Assembly: GCF_003590795.1 (NCBI RefSeq)
Contig: NZ_QYUL01000001.1
Coordinates: 513,001-577,000 of the forward strand
DNA: 64,000 bases
Direction: 5' to 3'
Origin: Azospirillum cavernae
GTDB taxonomy: Bacteria > Pseudomonadota > Alphaproteobacteria > Azospirillales > Azospirillaceae
Part shown: one piece after another, positions 34,747-44,438 of the stretch
Numbering within the stretch: the stretch's first letter is position 1
Layout of the letters: each line of letters begins with the position of its first letter
Notes under the pieces: model-generated
Told to the model about the DNA's origin: nothing
Seen by the model: the letters and a program-made list of their open reading frames with translations, nothing else
Databases searched by the model: none
Position numbers and translations under genes: made by a program

Positions 34747-36585
34747 TCACTCCCCCCCGTCGCGCGCCCCGTACAGGCCAAGCTTGCGCAGCCGGTATTC
34801 CAGCGTCGGACGAGTCAGCCCCAGCGCGCGGGCGGTCGCCGCGACGTTGCCCTTGTGGCGTTGGAGGGCGGCGGCGAACAGGCGGCCTTCCAATTCGGTC
34901 AGGGACGATCCGCTGTCCACCAGCGCGTCCACCGGGTCGCCGCCGCGTCGTTCCGCGTCTTCGGCGGGCGGTTGGTCGCTGGACGGGCGGTCGTCGGCGG
35001 GCGGCGGCCCGCTGGACAGGCGGCCATCGGCCAGCAGGGTGAAGGCGGATTGCGGCATCGTCTCGCCGTCGCGGAACATGTGGATGATGTCGATCAAGCC
35101 ATCGTCGGGCGCGTGGACGACGCCGCGTTCGATCAGGTTCTGCATCTCGCGGATGTTGCCGGGGTAGCGGTAGTTCAACAGCGCCTCGGTCGCCCGCCGG
35201 GTGAAGCCGCGCGGCGAGCGGCCATGCTCGCGGCTGTAAAAGGCCAGGAAATGGTCCATCAGCAAGGGGATGTCGTCGCGCCGTTCGCGCAAGGGCGGCA
35301 ACGTCACTGGAAAGACGTTGAGGCGGAAGAACAGATCCTCGCGGAACCGTCCGGCCTTCACCTCGTCGCGCAGATCGACGTTGGTGGCGGCGACGACGCG
35401 GACGTCCACCGGAATGTTGCGGGCGCCGCCCACCCGTTCCAACTCGCGCTGTTGCAGGACGCGCAGCAGCTTGCCTTGGGCGACCAGAGTGAGGGAGGCG
35501 ATTTCGTCAAGAAACAACGTGCCGCCGCTGGCCCGCTCGAACCGGCCGGGGCGGGAGGCGACAGCCCCGGTGAAGGCCCCCTTGTCCACGCCGAACAGTT
35601 CGGATTCCACCAGCGTGTCGGGAATCGCCGCGCAGTTGACGGCGATGAAGGGACCGTCGCGGCGCGGGCTGAGATCGTGGAGCGAGCGGGCGAACAGTTC
35701 TTTGCCGACGCCGGATTCGCCGACGAACAGCACCGTCGCCCGCGTCGTCGCCACCCGTTCCAGAAGATGGCGGGCGGCGATGAAGCTGGCGGACAGGCCG
35801 ATCACCGGCCCATGGCCCGGCGTGGCGGTTGTGGCTGGGGCGGTTGGGGATGGCGCGCCCGCCGTCTCGGCGGATGGACGCGGGGGTGGGGCGCTCCACG
35901 CCACGCCCAGCGCGGCGAGGTCGGACGCCTCGTCGCCCCAGGCCTCGGCGGATTTCGCCACGCAGCGGCACTGCGCGGCGCCCATGCCCCGGCATTCGAT
36001 TTCCCGAAACAGCACGGTCTTGCCAAGCAGACGGCTGGTGTAGCCGGTGGCGTAGCCCGTCTGCATCCAACAGACCGGATCGGAGGCGACGCCATAGGCG
36101 GCCAGATGCTCGCTCGCCTCGGCGGAATCATGCCACAGGAACTCGCCCAGATAATGGCCGCGCTCCTTGTCGAATTCAAAGCGGCGGGTCGTGACCTTCA
36201 CGAAGCCTTCCAGCATGTGCATGCGCGGGCCGGTGGCGAAGGCGCTGGCGAGATCCTCGTTCGGCCAACGTTGCCGCACCAGATCGGCGTCGCGCGCGCC
36301 TTGCGCGTAGCCGATGCGGGTGAAGAGCGCGCGGGCGCGCTCGATCCCCAGCGCGTCGATCAACTCGCGCCGCAGATGGCCCACGCTGGCCAGATCGATC
36401 AACAACATCCGCCGGTCGTTCAGCCAGATGCGCCCGTCGCCCAGGGTGAAGAACAGGCATTCCGCCAGATCCTGCAAGGTTGGGCTGGCGGTTTTCGGCA
36501 GATCGTCGCTGCTGCCCCGCTGCATCACCTTGCCGGATTGGCGCGACGCCTCGGCCAGCGAGATGCGGTCGCCTGTGTCGGTCAT
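34747..36585 (-). CDS. XylR/DmpR-family sigma54-dependent activator
   Basis: A 612-residue NtrC-class activator of the aromatic-sensing type. Order: XylR_N sensory domain (residues about 25-125), V4R domain ending with the [13 protein letters not shown] and [14 protein letters not shown] block (residues about 165-220), linker rich in Ala/Pro, AAA+ domain with Walker A GESGVGKE, the sigma54-contacting GAFTGA loop and LFLDEI Walker B, and a Fis-type helix-turn-helix at the end ([25 protein letters not shown]). I start at the ATG at 36585 after GGGGAGGAG. It faces the sigma54 operon and should activate it when an aromatic effector binds. Confidence 0.92.
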   Translation of the reverse strand: MTDTGDRISLAEASRQSGKVMQRGSSDDLPKTASPTLQDLAECLFFTLGDGRIWLNDRRMLLIDLASVGHLRRELIDALGIERARALFTRIGYAQGARDADLVRQRWPNEDLASAFATGPRMHMLEGFVKVTTRRFEFDKERGHYLGEFLWHDSAEASEHLAAYGVASDPVCWMQTGYATGYTSRLLGKTVLFREIECRGMGAAQCRCVAKSAEAWGDEASDLAALGVAWSAPPPRPSAETAGAPSPTAPATTATPGHGPVIGLSASFIAARHLLERVATTRATVLFVGESGVGKELFARSLHDLSPRRDGPFIAVNCAAIPDTLVESELFGVDKGAFTGAVASRPGRFERASGGTLFLDEIASLTLVAQGKLLRVLQQRELERVGGARNIPVDVRVVAATNVDLRDEVKAGRFREDLFFRLNVFPVTLPPLRERRDDIPLLMDHFLAFYSREHGRSPRGFTRRATEALLNYRYPGNIREMQNLIERGVVHAPDDGLIDIIHMFRDGETMPQSAFTLLADGRLSSGPPPADDRPSSDQPPAEDAERRGGDPVDALVDSGSSLTELEGRLFAAALQRHKGNVAATARALGLTRPTLEYRLRKLGLYGARDGGE

Positions 36586-36677
36586 GCCTGCTCCTCCCCT
36601 TTCCGCGATCATACCGCTGCATGCCGGTCTTGCGCGTCGGATTTTCTGGCGCTGTTCATGATGATGATAAAAGCTAA

Positions 36678-36705
36678 TTGATTAACAAACAAACTGTTAT
36701 ATAAA
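36678..36705 (+). promoter_or_regulatory. Candidate sigma70 promoter before the serine hydrolase
   Basis: TTGATT (36678-36683) and TATAAA (36700-36705) are 16 bp apart in an AT-rich stretch of the 224-bp divergent spacer between the XylR-type gene and the serine hydrolase. It is a reasonable constitutive promoter for the rightward gene; no operator is evident. Confidence 0.45.
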
Positions 36706-36809
36706 ATACCAAATGTGAGCGTTGCGGATCGTTGCCATGGCGGACGAACTCCTTTGATTCGTTTGGGTCTTTCCCGTTTTCCCTTCCTCTTGACGATGAG
36801 TTGCCGAGC

Positions 36810-37964
36810 ATGACCAACCCGTCCGCGAACGCTTCAAACCTGTCTCTCGCGCTGGACCGAATCCTGGACGGCGTTGTCGCCGCCGGGCGGATCGCCGGTG
36901 GAACCGTTCTGGTCGCCCAGGATGGCGAGACGCTCTACCGCCGCGCCTTCGGCCACGCCGACCAGGAAAACGGCGCGCTGATGACCGACACCCTTCCGGT
37001 CCGCTTCGCCTCGCTCACCAAGCCGCTGGTCTCGGCGGCGGCGTTGGCGCTGGTGGAGCGGGGCGTGTTGGCGCTCGACGGGCCGGTCGCCGATTGGCTG
37101 CCCGCTTTCCAGCCCGCCCTTCCCGATGGCCGCCGCCCGGTCATCCGTCTGCGCCATCTGCTGAGCCACACCGCCGGGTTGGGCTATCGCTTTCTGCAAC
37201 CGCCCGATGGGCCGTATCACCAAGCCGACGTGTCCGACGGGTTGGAAACGACGGGGCTGTCGTTGGACGACAATCTGGCGCGCGTCGCGTCCGCCCCGCT
37301 GCTGTTCGAGCCGGGGGCCGGTTGGTGCTATTCGGTGGCGACCGACGTGTTGGGGGCGGTGATCGCGCGGGCTGACGGCGGCGATCTGGCGGCGTCGGTG
37401 GCCCGGTGGGTGACGGGGCCGCTGGGCATGACGAACACCCGGTTCGGCGCCGACGACCCGACGCGGCTGGCCCCCGCCTACATCGACGGCGACGCGGGCG
37501 CGCGGCGGATGGAGGAACCGGACAGCGTGATGTTCGGGCCGTCCCGCCTGATCTACCGCCCGTCGCGGGCCTTCTCGCAGACGCTGTTTCCGTCGGGCGG
37601 CAGCGGCATGACGGGAACCGCGCCTGACTATCTGACCTTCCTGGAAGCGATCCGCACCGGCGGCGGGGCCGTGCTGTCGCCGGAATCCTGCGCGCTGATG
37701 ACCGGATCGGCCACCGGGGATATCCCGGTTTTCATCCCCGGCCCCGGTTGGGGCTTTGGCCTTGGCTTTGGCGTGCTGACCGACCCTGCGACGGCGGGCA
37801 GCCCCTGTTCGCCGGGAAGCTGGGGCTGGTTTGGCGTCTTCGGTTCGCATTTCTGGGTCGATCCCGTTCGTCGGACCAGCGTCGTCGTCGTCACCAACAC
37901 GGCGGTGTCCGGCATGATTGGTCCCTTCGCCGACGCGGTGCGCGACGCGGTGATCGGCGGCTGA
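36810..37964 (+). CDS. Serine hydrolase of the beta-lactamase/esterase (class C fold) family
   Basis: A 384-residue PF00144-type protein. The SxxK pair is SLTK (Ser68, Lys71), [12 protein letters not shown] follows near residue 115, and [11 protein letters not shown] holds the Tyr of the second motif. A third motif may be the FGSHFWVDP or HFW segment near the end. No signal peptide is visible, so a cytoplasmic esterase or amidase is more likely than a drug-resistance enzyme. The start is uncertain: the ATG at 36810 has a weak ribosome site, and a TTG at 36732 would add 26 residues. It may release an aromatic from an ester. Confidence 0.78.
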   Translation: MTNPSANASNLSLALDRILDGVVAAGRIAGGTVLVAQDGETLYRRAFGHADQENGALMTDTLPVRFASLTKPLVSAAALALVERGVLALDGPVADWLPAFQPALPDGRRPVIRLRHLLSHTAGLGYRFLQPPDGPYHQADVSDGLETTGLSLDDNLARVASAPLLFEPGAGWCYSVATDVLGAVIARADGGDLAASVARWVTGPLGMTNTRFGADDPTRLAPAYIDGDAGARRMEEPDSVMFGPSRLIYRPSRAFSQTLFPSGGSGMTGTAPDYLTFLEAIRTGGGAVLSPESCALMTGSATGDIPVFIPGPGWGFGLGFGVLTDPATAGSPCSPGSWGWFGVFGSHFWVDPVRRTSVVVVTNTAVSGMIGPFADAVRDAVIGG

Positions 37965-38025
37965 ACCCTGGCATGGGGGGACAGCCCCCATGCTGTCCCC
38001 TCAACGCTTTTGGATTTCAACCATC

Positions 38026-39438
38026 ATGACGTCCCCCACCTCCGCATTGGCCGAATCCGCCGTCGCCATTGTCCAGGAAGTTGATCGGCGAATCGGCGGC
38101 GTCGGTCTTGAGTTGGCGGGCGTCACCGCCAACCTGCAAGACGTGTCCGCTGTGGTCCTGCGCCAGGGCGAACAGTTCCGCACCCTGCGCGGCGCCGTGG
38201 ACGCCATGACCGGCGCCAACGCCGACATCGACCGCAACGCTGACCGGGCCAGCGCGCTCGCCGCCGCCGCCGCGACCGAGGCGGGCGACTCCCACGCGGC
38301 GGTGGCCAGCGCGGTGCGGGAAATCACCGGGCTGATCGACGGGGTCGCCCGGATGGAACGGCAGTTGGCGCTGGTCAACAGCTCGCTGACGCAAGTCGCG
38401 GCGGTGTCGCGGGCGATCCAGGCCATCGCCAAGCAAACCAACCTGTTGGCGTTGAACGCCACCATCGAGGCGGCGCGGGCGGGGGAGGCGGGGCGCGGCT
38501 TCGCCGTGGTGGCGACGGAGGTCAAGGAGCTGGCCCGGCAAACCCAGACGGCGACGGTGCAAATCGGCGAAACCGTGCAGGCGTTGACCAGCCAAGTCGT
38601 TGGGTTGATCCGTGACAGCGCCACGGCGACCGCCAGCGCCACCCAGGCCCGCGCAGGCACCGGCCTGATCGAGACGGTGGTCGGGCGGATGGAGGGGATC
38701 TTCGCCCAGGTCCACGCCGCCACCCGCGACATCGCCGACAGCGTGCGGGGCAATCTCGAACGCTGCGGCGCGGTGGAGCGGGAATTGGACGATCTGGAAC
38801 CGGCGGTGGCCGGGTCGGCGCGTCATCTGGAATTGGCCAACCAACGGTTGGGCGCGTTGTTGGAAACCAGCGAGGCGTTGATCGACTATGTCGGGACCAG
38901 CCCGATTCCAACCGACGAAACCCCGTTCCTGCGCGCCACCGCCGACGCGGCGGCCCAGGTGTCCGCCTTGTTCGAGGCGGCGGTCCAGCGGGGCGACATC
39001 AGCCTTCCGGCGCTGTTCGACGAGGATTATCAGCCCATTCCCGGCAGTGACCCGCAACAGTTCCTCTCCCGCTTCACCAACCTGACCGACCGGCTGCTGC
39101 CGCCGGTGCAGGAGCCGCTGCTGGATCTCAGCCCGCGCGTCGCCTTCGCCACCCTCTGCGACCGCAACGGCTATCTGCCGACTCACAACCGGGCCTACAA
39201 TCAGCCGCAAGGCGCCGATCCGGTGTGGAACATGGCGCATTGCCGGGGGCGGCGTCTGTATCAGTTCCGCGCCGCCTTGAAGGCCGCCCGCTCGTCGCGC
39301 CTGTCGATCCACACCATGCAGCGCGACATGGGTGGGGGGCAGCGGGTGCTCATCAAGATCATGAACGCCCCGGTTTTCGTGCAAGGGCGCCAGTGGGGGG
39401 CTTTCAGCATGGCCGTTCTGCCCGATCCGGGGCGCTGA
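38026..39438 (+). CDS. Soluble methyl-accepting chemotaxis-like protein with C-terminal sensor
   Basis: A 470-residue protein without membrane helices. Residues about 20-250 are a long coiled coil with the receptor hairpin tip ([20 protein letters not shown], then [18 protein letters not shown]) near residues 130-165 that contacts CheA/CheW. The C-terminal part (residues about 300-470) has [18 protein letters not shown] and [13 protein letters not shown], a module seen in other cytoplasmic receptors of alphaproteobacteria. It lies between catabolic genes, so it could couple cell behaviour to the metabolic state of aromatic breakdown. I start at the ATG at 38026; codons from 37990 are also open. 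Confidence 0.85.
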   Translation: MTSPTSALAESAVAIVQEVDRRIGGVGLELAGVTANLQDVSAVVLRQGEQFRTLRGAVDAMTGANADIDRNADRASALAAAAATEAGDSHAAVASAVREITGLIDGVARMERQLALVNSSLTQVAAVSRAIQAIAKQTNLLALNATIEAARAGEAGRGFAVVATEVKELARQTQTATVQIGETVQALTSQVVGLIRDSATATASATQARAGTGLIETVVGRMEGIFAQVHAATRDIADSVRGNLERCGAVERELDDLEPAVAGSARHLELANQRLGALLETSEALIDYVGTSPIPTDETPFLRATADAAAQVSALFEAAVQRGDISLPALFDEDYQPIPGSDPQQFLSRFTNLTDRLLPPVQEPLLDLSPRVAFATLCDRNGYLPTHNRAYNQPQGADPVWNMAHCRGRRLYQFRAALKAARSSRLSIHTMQRDMGGGQRVLIKIMNAPVFVQGRQWGAFSMAVLPDPGR

Positions 39439-39458
39439 TCGCCGCGCGCTCTCTCCAA

Positions 39459-39470
39459 AATGTATACAGC
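39459..39470 (+). promoter_or_regulatory. Upstream copy of the VanR-type operator (partial palindrome)
   Basis: AATGTATACAGC lies 152 bp upstream of the perfect operator at 39611-39622 and shares its ATGTATACA core. It falls just after the chemoreceptor stop. Paired sites could support looping by the GntR-type regulator. Confidence 0.4.
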
Positions 39471-39591
39471 GTCCGGCTTTGATCTGAATCATCATCCGCG
39501 CGCCATGGCCGAACACTCTGCAAAATCAGCGATATAAAGACGTTCTGATACGGATTCATGCGCAAACTGTGATTTTGCATCACAATCAGTC

Positions 39592-39622
39592 TTGGAATCC
39601 AGATCGGGAAAATGTATACATT
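39592..39622 (+). promoter_or_regulatory. vanA promoter overlapped by a GntR-type palindrome
   Basis: TTGGAA (39592-39597) and TATACA (39615-39620) form a promoter with an ideal 17-bp spacer. The -10 is buried in the perfect 12-bp palindrome AATGTATACATT (39611-39622), so a bound repressor would block polymerase. The regulator encoded at 40802 is the obvious candidate. Confidence 0.65.
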
Positions 39623-39692
39623 GCTCAACGGCGACGATCCGAGATGCGCCGAATCCCAAGCCCCATGAACGCCAGCCCCAAGGGAGGGAGCG

Positions 39693-40772
39693 TTGACCGA
39701 CACCGCCAGGGACTCCACGCCGAATTTCCCAATGAACGCGTGGTACGCCGCCGCTTATGACGTCGAACTGCGGCGCGAATTGCTGCCGCGCACCATCTGC
39801 GGCAAAAAGCTGGTTCTGTACCGCCGGGCCGACGACGCCATCGTCGCGCTGGAAGACGCTTGCTGGCACCGTCTGCTGCCGCTGTCCAAAGGGCGGCTGG
39901 AGGGCGACAACCTCGTTTGCGGCTATCACGGGTTGGTGTTCAACCCCGAAGGCCGCTGCGTCGGCATGCCGTCGCAGGAAACCATCAACCCGTCGGCCTG
40001 CGTCCGGCGCTATCCGGTGGTGGAGCGTCACCGCTTCGCCTGGGTGTGGATGGGCGATCCGGCGCTGGCCGATCCGGCGACGATCCCGGACATGCATTGG
40101 AACCATGATCCCGCATGGGCCGGGGATGGCCGTCTCATCCAGGTGAAATGCGATTACCGGCTGGTGCTCGACAACCTGATGGATCTGACGCACGAAGCCT
40201 TCGTGCATGCGTCGAGCATCGGCAACCGCGCGGTGGCCGAGGCCCCGTTCGAGGTGACGCACAACGACCAATTCGTCACGGTCACGCGTTGGATGCGCGA
40301 CATCGAGCCGCCGCCCTTCTGGGCCAAGCAGCTTGGCAAGCCCGGCAACGTGGACCGTTGGCAGATCATCCGGTTTGAGGGACCTTGCACGATCACCATC
40401 GACGTCGGCGTCGCCCCGACTGGGACCGGCGCGCCGGAGGGCGACCGTTCGCAAGGGGTGAACGGCTTTGTCCTGAACACCATCACGCCGGAAACCGACA
40501 AGACCTGTCACTATTTCTGGGCCTTCTGCCGCAACTACAAGTTGGGCGAACAGAAACTGACGGCGGAGCTGCGCGACGGCGTCACCCGCATCTTCGGCGA
40601 GGATGAGGTGATCCTGGAGGCCCAGCAGCAGGCCATCGACGACCACCCCGAGCGGGCCTTTTACAACCTGAACATCGACGCTGGGGCGATGTGGTCGCGC
40701 CGCCTGATCGACCGTATGATTCGCGCTGAACAAGCGTCAGCGCCGTCGCCGATCCGGCAGGCGGCGGAATGA
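39693..40772 (+). CDS. vanA: Vanillate O-demethylase oxygenase subunit
   Basis: A 359-residue Rieske oxygenase. The cluster motifs are CWH (Cys57, His59) and CGYH (Cys76, His79); the catalytic iron site is MDLTHEAFVH with Asp-x2-His-x4-His. NAWYAAAYD near the start and the length match VanA, which removes the methyl of vanillate to give protocatechuate and formaldehyde. It starts at a TTG at 39693 with a strong AGGGAGGGAG site; an ATG at 39732 is an alternative. A GntR regulator and the reductase follow in the same direction. Confidence 0.88.
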   Translation: MTDTARDSTPNFPMNAWYAAAYDVELRRELLPRTICGKKLVLYRRADDAIVALEDACWHRLLPLSKGRLEGDNLVCGYHGLVFNPEGRCVGMPSQETINPSACVRRYPVVERHRFAWVWMGDPALADPATIPDMHWNHDPAWAGDGRLIQVKCDYRLVLDNLMDLTHEAFVHASSIGNRAVAEAPFEVTHNDQFVTVTRWMRDIEPPPFWAKQLGKPGNVDRWQIIRFEGPCTITIDVGVAPTGTGAPEGDRSQGVNGFVLNTITPETDKTCHYFWAFCRNYKLGEQKLTAELRDGVTRIFGEDEVILEAQQQAIDDHPERAFYNLNIDAGAMWSRRLIDRMIRAEQASAPSPIRQAAE

Positions 40773-40801
40773 TCCGTCGGTGAAGGCCAGAGGGAACCGC
40801 C

Positions 40802-41545
40802 ATGGATGAGCAACCCCGCGCGTCGCAGACCGTTCGCACGCTCCTGCAACTGCGGGAGCTGATCCTGAACGGCGAACTCAGCCCGGGCGAACGGGTGTCG
40901 GAGCTGGGCATCGTCGAGCGGCTGGGCGTGTCGCGCACGCCCGTCCGCGTCGCGCTGGTCCGGCTGGAGGAGGAGGGGCTGGTTGATTGCCTGCCCACCG
41001 GCGGCTTCGTCGTCCGCGCCTTCAGCGAGGCCGACATCGCCGACGCCATCCAACTGCGCGGCGTGCTGGAAGGCATGGCGGCGCAGCGGGCCGCCGAACG
41101 CCGCCTGAGCCGGGATGAATTGCGCGGCCTGCGCGACGTCGTCGGCAGTCTGGACGCGCTGGTCCGCCAACGCGACCTGACCATCGACGATTTTTCCGAC
41201 TACATCCGCCTGAACGACCAGTTCCATGGGCTGTTGCTGCAACTGGCCGACAGCCCGGTTCTGAAGCGGTCGATGGAGCGGGTGCTGTCGCTGCCCTTCG
41301 CCTCCCCCGGCGCCTTTGTGCGGGTGCAGGCCGAATTGCCGGAATCCCGCGAGATCCTGGTGATCGCGCAGGAGCATCACCGCGCCATTCTCGACGCCAT
41401 CGAGAATGGGGAGGGCAGCCGCGCCGACCATCTGGCGCGCGAGCATTCCCGTCTGGCCCGCCGCAATCTGGACATCTCCGTGAAAAACCAGCGCCAGCTC
41501 GACCGGGTGCCGGGGGCCTCCCTGATCCGGTTGCGCAGCGCCTGA
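40802..41545 (+). CDS. vanR: GntR-family (FCD) regulator of the vanillate genes
   Basis: A 247-residue regulator with a winged helix (residues about 10-75, including RVSELGIVERLGVSRTPVRVALVRLEEEGLV) and a helical FCD domain with the metal-type residues seen in EHHRAILDAIENGE. It lies between vanA and vanB, where VanR is found in several proteobacteria. The palindrome over the vanA -10 box fits its family. The gene name is given by context. Confidence 0.82.
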   Translation: MDEQPRASQTVRTLLQLRELILNGELSPGERVSELGIVERLGVSRTPVRVALVRLEEEGLVDCLPTGGFVVRAFSEADIADAIQLRGVLEGMAAQRAAERRLSRDELRGLRDVVGSLDALVRQRDLTIDDFSDYIRLNDQFHGLLLQLADSPVLKRSMERVLSLPFASPGAFVRVQAELPESREILVIAQEHHRAILDAIENGEGSRADHLAREHSRLARRNLDISVKNQRQLDRVPGASLIRLRSA

Positions 41546-41571
41546 CCAAACCCATTTCTGCGAGGAATCCC

Positions 41572-42543
41572 ATGCGCTTCGCCATTGACTGGCAGGACGC
41601 CCGGCTGCGCGCGACGCGCGACCTGGCCGCCGACATCCGCCTGTTCGAGATTGAACCGGCCAACCCGGCCAAACCTCCGGCGCCGGGAAGCCACATCAGC
41701 GTGACCGTGACCATCGACGGGCAAACTGATGCCCGCTGCTATTCGCTGATCGGCGTCGCCGAGGATGGCGCGTACCGCATCGCGGTCAAGCGTTTGAAGG
41801 AAAGCCGGGGCGGCTCGGCCTACATGTGGAGTCTCGCCCCCGGCGCGCGGCTGCGGATCTCCGAACCGCAAAATTTGTTCGAGCTGACGCTGGGCCGTCC
41901 CGATTATCTGCTGATCGCCGGGGGCATCGGCGTCACGCCGATCCATGGCATGGCGATGACCCTGGCGGCGCGCGGCGCGAAACTGCGGATGCTTTACGCC
42001 TGCCGCCAGCGCGCGGAACTGGCCTTCGCCGACGAGTTGCGCGAGCGGCTGGGCGACCGGCTGGAAACCTATGTCGATGAGGAGGGGCAGCGGATGGATC
42101 TGGCCGCCGCCATCGACGGGCTGGACCCCGACGGCGAGCTGTATCTCTGCGGCCCCATCGGTTTGATGGAGGCGGCGCGCCGCCAATGGCGCCAGAGCGG
42201 TCGCCCGATGGAGCGGTTGCGCTTTGAATCCTTCGGCAACAGCGGACGTTTCGCGCCGGAAGCCTTCACCGTCCGCATCCCCCGCTTGGGCAAGACGATC
42301 ACAGTGCCGGACAACCGCTCGATGCTCGACGCGCTGGAAGCGGCGGGGGTTGAGTTGCTGTCCGATTGCCGCCGGGGCGAATGCGGCCTGTGCGCGGTGG
42401 ACATTCTGGCCGTGGAGGGCGAGGTCGATCACCGCGACGTGTTTTTCAGCGACGGGCAGAAGGCGGAAAATCACCGGCTGTGCGCCTGCGTGTCGCGCGT
42501 TGCCGGCGGCGGCGTCACCATCGACACCGCGCGCCGGGACTGA
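41572..42543 (+). CDS. vanB: Vanillate O-demethylase reductase subunit
   Basis: A 323-residue class IA reductase. Residues 1-100 are an FMN-binding ferredoxin-reductase barrel (RCYSLIG binds flavin), residues 105-225 the NADH domain (IAGGIGVTPIHGMAM, then YLCGPIGLMEA), and the C terminus a plant-type [2Fe-2S] ferredoxin with CRRGECGLC and a distant Cys in HRLCAC. It passes electrons from NADH to VanA. It lies 26 bp after the regulator gene and ends 13 bp before the convergent zinc-binding protein gene. Confidence 0.9.
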   Translation: MRFAIDWQDARLRATRDLAADIRLFEIEPANPAKPPAPGSHISVTVTIDGQTDARCYSLIGVAEDGAYRIAVKRLKESRGGSAYMWSLAPGARLRISEPQNLFELTLGRPDYLLIAGGIGVTPIHGMAMTLAARGAKLRMLYACRQRAELAFADELRERLGDRLETYVDEEGQRMDLAAAIDGLDPDGELYLCGPIGLMEAARRQWRQSGRPMERLRFESFGNSGRFAPEAFTVRIPRLGKTITVPDNRSMLDALEAAGVELLSDCRRGECGLCAVDILAVEGEVDHRDVFFSDGQKAENHRLCACVSRVAGGGVTIDTARRD

Positions 42544-42556
42544 CGCCGGGGAGGCG

Positions 42557-43519
42557 TTACGAGGCTGGGGTGAGCGCCTTGGTGAATTGGCCCAGATTGT
42601 GGCGCATCATGTCGATGTAGGTGGCGGCGGGGCCATCGGCGGCGGACAGCGCGTCGGAATAGACCCGACCGCCGATGCGGGCGCTGGTTTCCCGGGTGAT
42701 CTGCTCCAGCAGGCGGGGGTCGGCGATGCTTTCCACGAAGACCGCCTTGACCTTTTCCTTCTTGATCTGACGGATCAGCGTGGCGATGTCGCCCGCCGAC
42801 GCCTCGGCCTCGGTTGACAGCCCAACCGGGGCCAGGAAGGTCACGCCATAGGCCTTGGCGTAATAGCCGAAGGCGTCGTGCGAGGTGACGATCTTGCGCT
42901 CCTTGCGCGGAATTGGCGCCAGCGCCGTCTTGATCTCGGCCTCGACCGCGTCGAGTTTGGCGCGGAAGGCGGTGTGGTTGGCCCGCAGCGCGTCCGCCTT
43001 GGCCGGAGCGACGGCGACCAGGCCCTTCAGGATGTTGTCGGCGTAGATTTTGGCGTTGGCGACCGACTGCCAGGCGTGCGGGTCATGGGCGTGCGCGCCA
43101 TGCCCGGCATGGTCCTTCGCGTCATGCTCCTTCGCGTCATGGCCCTTGGCGTCCGGCTCCTCTTCGCCAGCGATGGGGGGGACGCCCTTGCTGGTGACGG
43201 TGATCGGCCCCTTGTAGCCCGACGCCTTGACCAGACGGTCGATCCAACCCTCCATGCCCAGCCCATTGGCCACCACCAGATTGGCGGCGCCGAGAGCGCG
43301 CGCGTCGGCGGGGGTGGGTTCATAGACATGGGCGTCGCCGTCCGGGCCGACCAGCGTCGTCACCGCGACCTCGTCGCCGCCGATCTGGCGAACCAGGTCG
43401 CCGAGAATTGAAAAGGTCGCCACCACCTTGACCGGCTCGGCCAAGGCGGGAAGGGAAAGGCTGGGAAGGGCGAACAGGGTGAGGGCCGCCGCCAGCGTGG
43501 CGGCAAAGCTGCGTTTCAT
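42557..43519 (-). CDS. znuA: Zinc ABC transporter periplasmic binding protein
   Basis: A 320-residue cluster A-I metal-binding protein with signal peptide MKRSFAATLAAALTLFALPSL ending near PALA. Between residues 120 and 150 lies a His/Asp-rich loop (DAKEHDAKDHAGHGAHAHD), the mark of zinc-specific ZnuA-type proteins. A first metal His is in DAHVYEPTPAD, another in VTSHDAFGYYAKAYG near residue 215, and an acidic ligand is in DPRLLEQI. It captures zinc for the permease and ATPase encoded upstream. The start at 43519 is the ATG before the signal peptide; a longer frame has no support. Confidence 0.9.
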   Translation of the reverse strand: MKRSFAATLAAALTLFALPSLSLPALAEPVKVVATFSILGDLVRQIGGDEVAVTTLVGPDGDAHVYEPTPADARALGAANLVVANGLGMEGWIDRLVKASGYKGPITVTSKGVPPIAGEEEPDAKGHDAKEHDAKDHAGHGAHAHDPHAWQSVANAKIYADNILKGLVAVAPAKADALRANHTAFRAKLDAVEAEIKTALAPIPRKERKIVTSHDAFGYYAKAYGVTFLAPVGLSTEAEASAGDIATLIRQIKKEKVKAVFVESIADPRLLEQITRETSARIGGRVYSDALSAADGPAATYIDMMRHNLGQFTKALTPAS

Positions 43520-43553
43520 AGCGCGCGAACTCCATGGGTGAGGGGGCGTGGAT

Positions 43554-44438
43554 TCAGGCTTCGAGGTGCCGACCGGGAAACCAGCGCGCCCGCAGGCTGC
43601 CGACCGGGCCAAGCCCGACGGACAGCAGATAGGCGGTTCCGGCGACCAGAATGATCGACGGCCCGGACGGCAGGTTGAGATGAAAGGACAGCAGCAATCC
43701 GCCGACGCCCGAGGCAAAGGCGATGGCCATGGCGACCAGGGCCAGCGACCAGATTCGTTCGGCCCAAAAGCGCGCGGTGGCGGCGGGCAGCATCATCAGG
43801 CCAACGGCCATCAGGGTTCCCAGCGCCTGGAAGCCGCCAACCAGATTGAGAACGACCAAAACCAGGAACACAAGATGGCAGGCGGCCCCCGGCCCGCCGA
43901 CCGCGCGCAGATAGCCGGGATCGAAACACTCGACCAGCAAGGGGCGGTAGAGCAGGGCCAAGGTCAGAAGCGTCACGGTGGAGATGCCCGCCACCATCAG
44001 CAGCCCGGCGTCGTCCACCGCCAGAATGGTGCCGAACAGCACATGCATCAGGTCGATGTTGCTGCCGCGCAGCGACACGATCAGCACGCCGCCCGCCAGC
44101 GAGATCAGGTAAAAGGCGGCGAAGCTGGCGTCTTCGCGCAGGTCGGTGGCGCGCGACACCAGTCCGGCCAGCAACGCCACCGCCAGACCGGCGAGGAAGC
44201 CGCCGAGGCTCATCGCCCACAGCGACAGACCGGCGGCGAGAAAGCCGATGGCGGCCCCCGGCAACACGGCGTGGGACATGGCGTCGCCCATCAGGCTCAT
44301 CCGCCGCAGGACCAGCAGCACGCCAACCGGCCCGCAGCCCAACGCCAACGCCAAACAAGCCGCCAGCGCCCGGCGCATGAAGGCGAATTCAAGAAAGGGA
44401 CCGACCACGGCGTCAAACAGAGCGTCGGGCGCTATCAT
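43554..44438 (-). CDS. znuB: Zinc/manganese ABC transporter permease
   Basis: A 294-residue inner-membrane permease of the ABC-3 (ZnuB/MntB) family. It has about eight hydrophobic helices and the LRRMSLMGDAMSHAVLPGAAIGF block near residue 45, which is the family signature. Its ATG overlaps the ATPase stop by four bases (ATGA). It is 34 bp from the binding-protein gene. Confidence 0.9.
   Translation of the reverse strand: MIAPDALFDAVVGPFLEFAFMRRALAACLALALGCGPVGVLLVLRRMSLMGDAMSHAVLPGAAIGFLAAGLSLWAMSLGGFLAGLAVALLAGLVSRATDLREDASFAAFYLISLAGGVLIVSLRGSNIDLMHVLFGTILAVDDAGLLMVAGISTVTLLTLALLYRPLLVECFDPGYLRAVGGPGAACHLVFLVLVVLNLVGGFQALGTLMAVGLMMLPAATARFWAERIWSLALVAMAIAFASGVGGLLLSFHLNLPSGPSIILVAGTAYLLSVGLGPVGSLRARWFPGRHLEA

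Noticed and set aside
36810..37964. Class C beta-lactamase resistance gene
   Set aside because: It has no signal peptide and its third motif is not the KTG of true beta-lactamases; a housekeeping or catabolic hydrolase is more likely.
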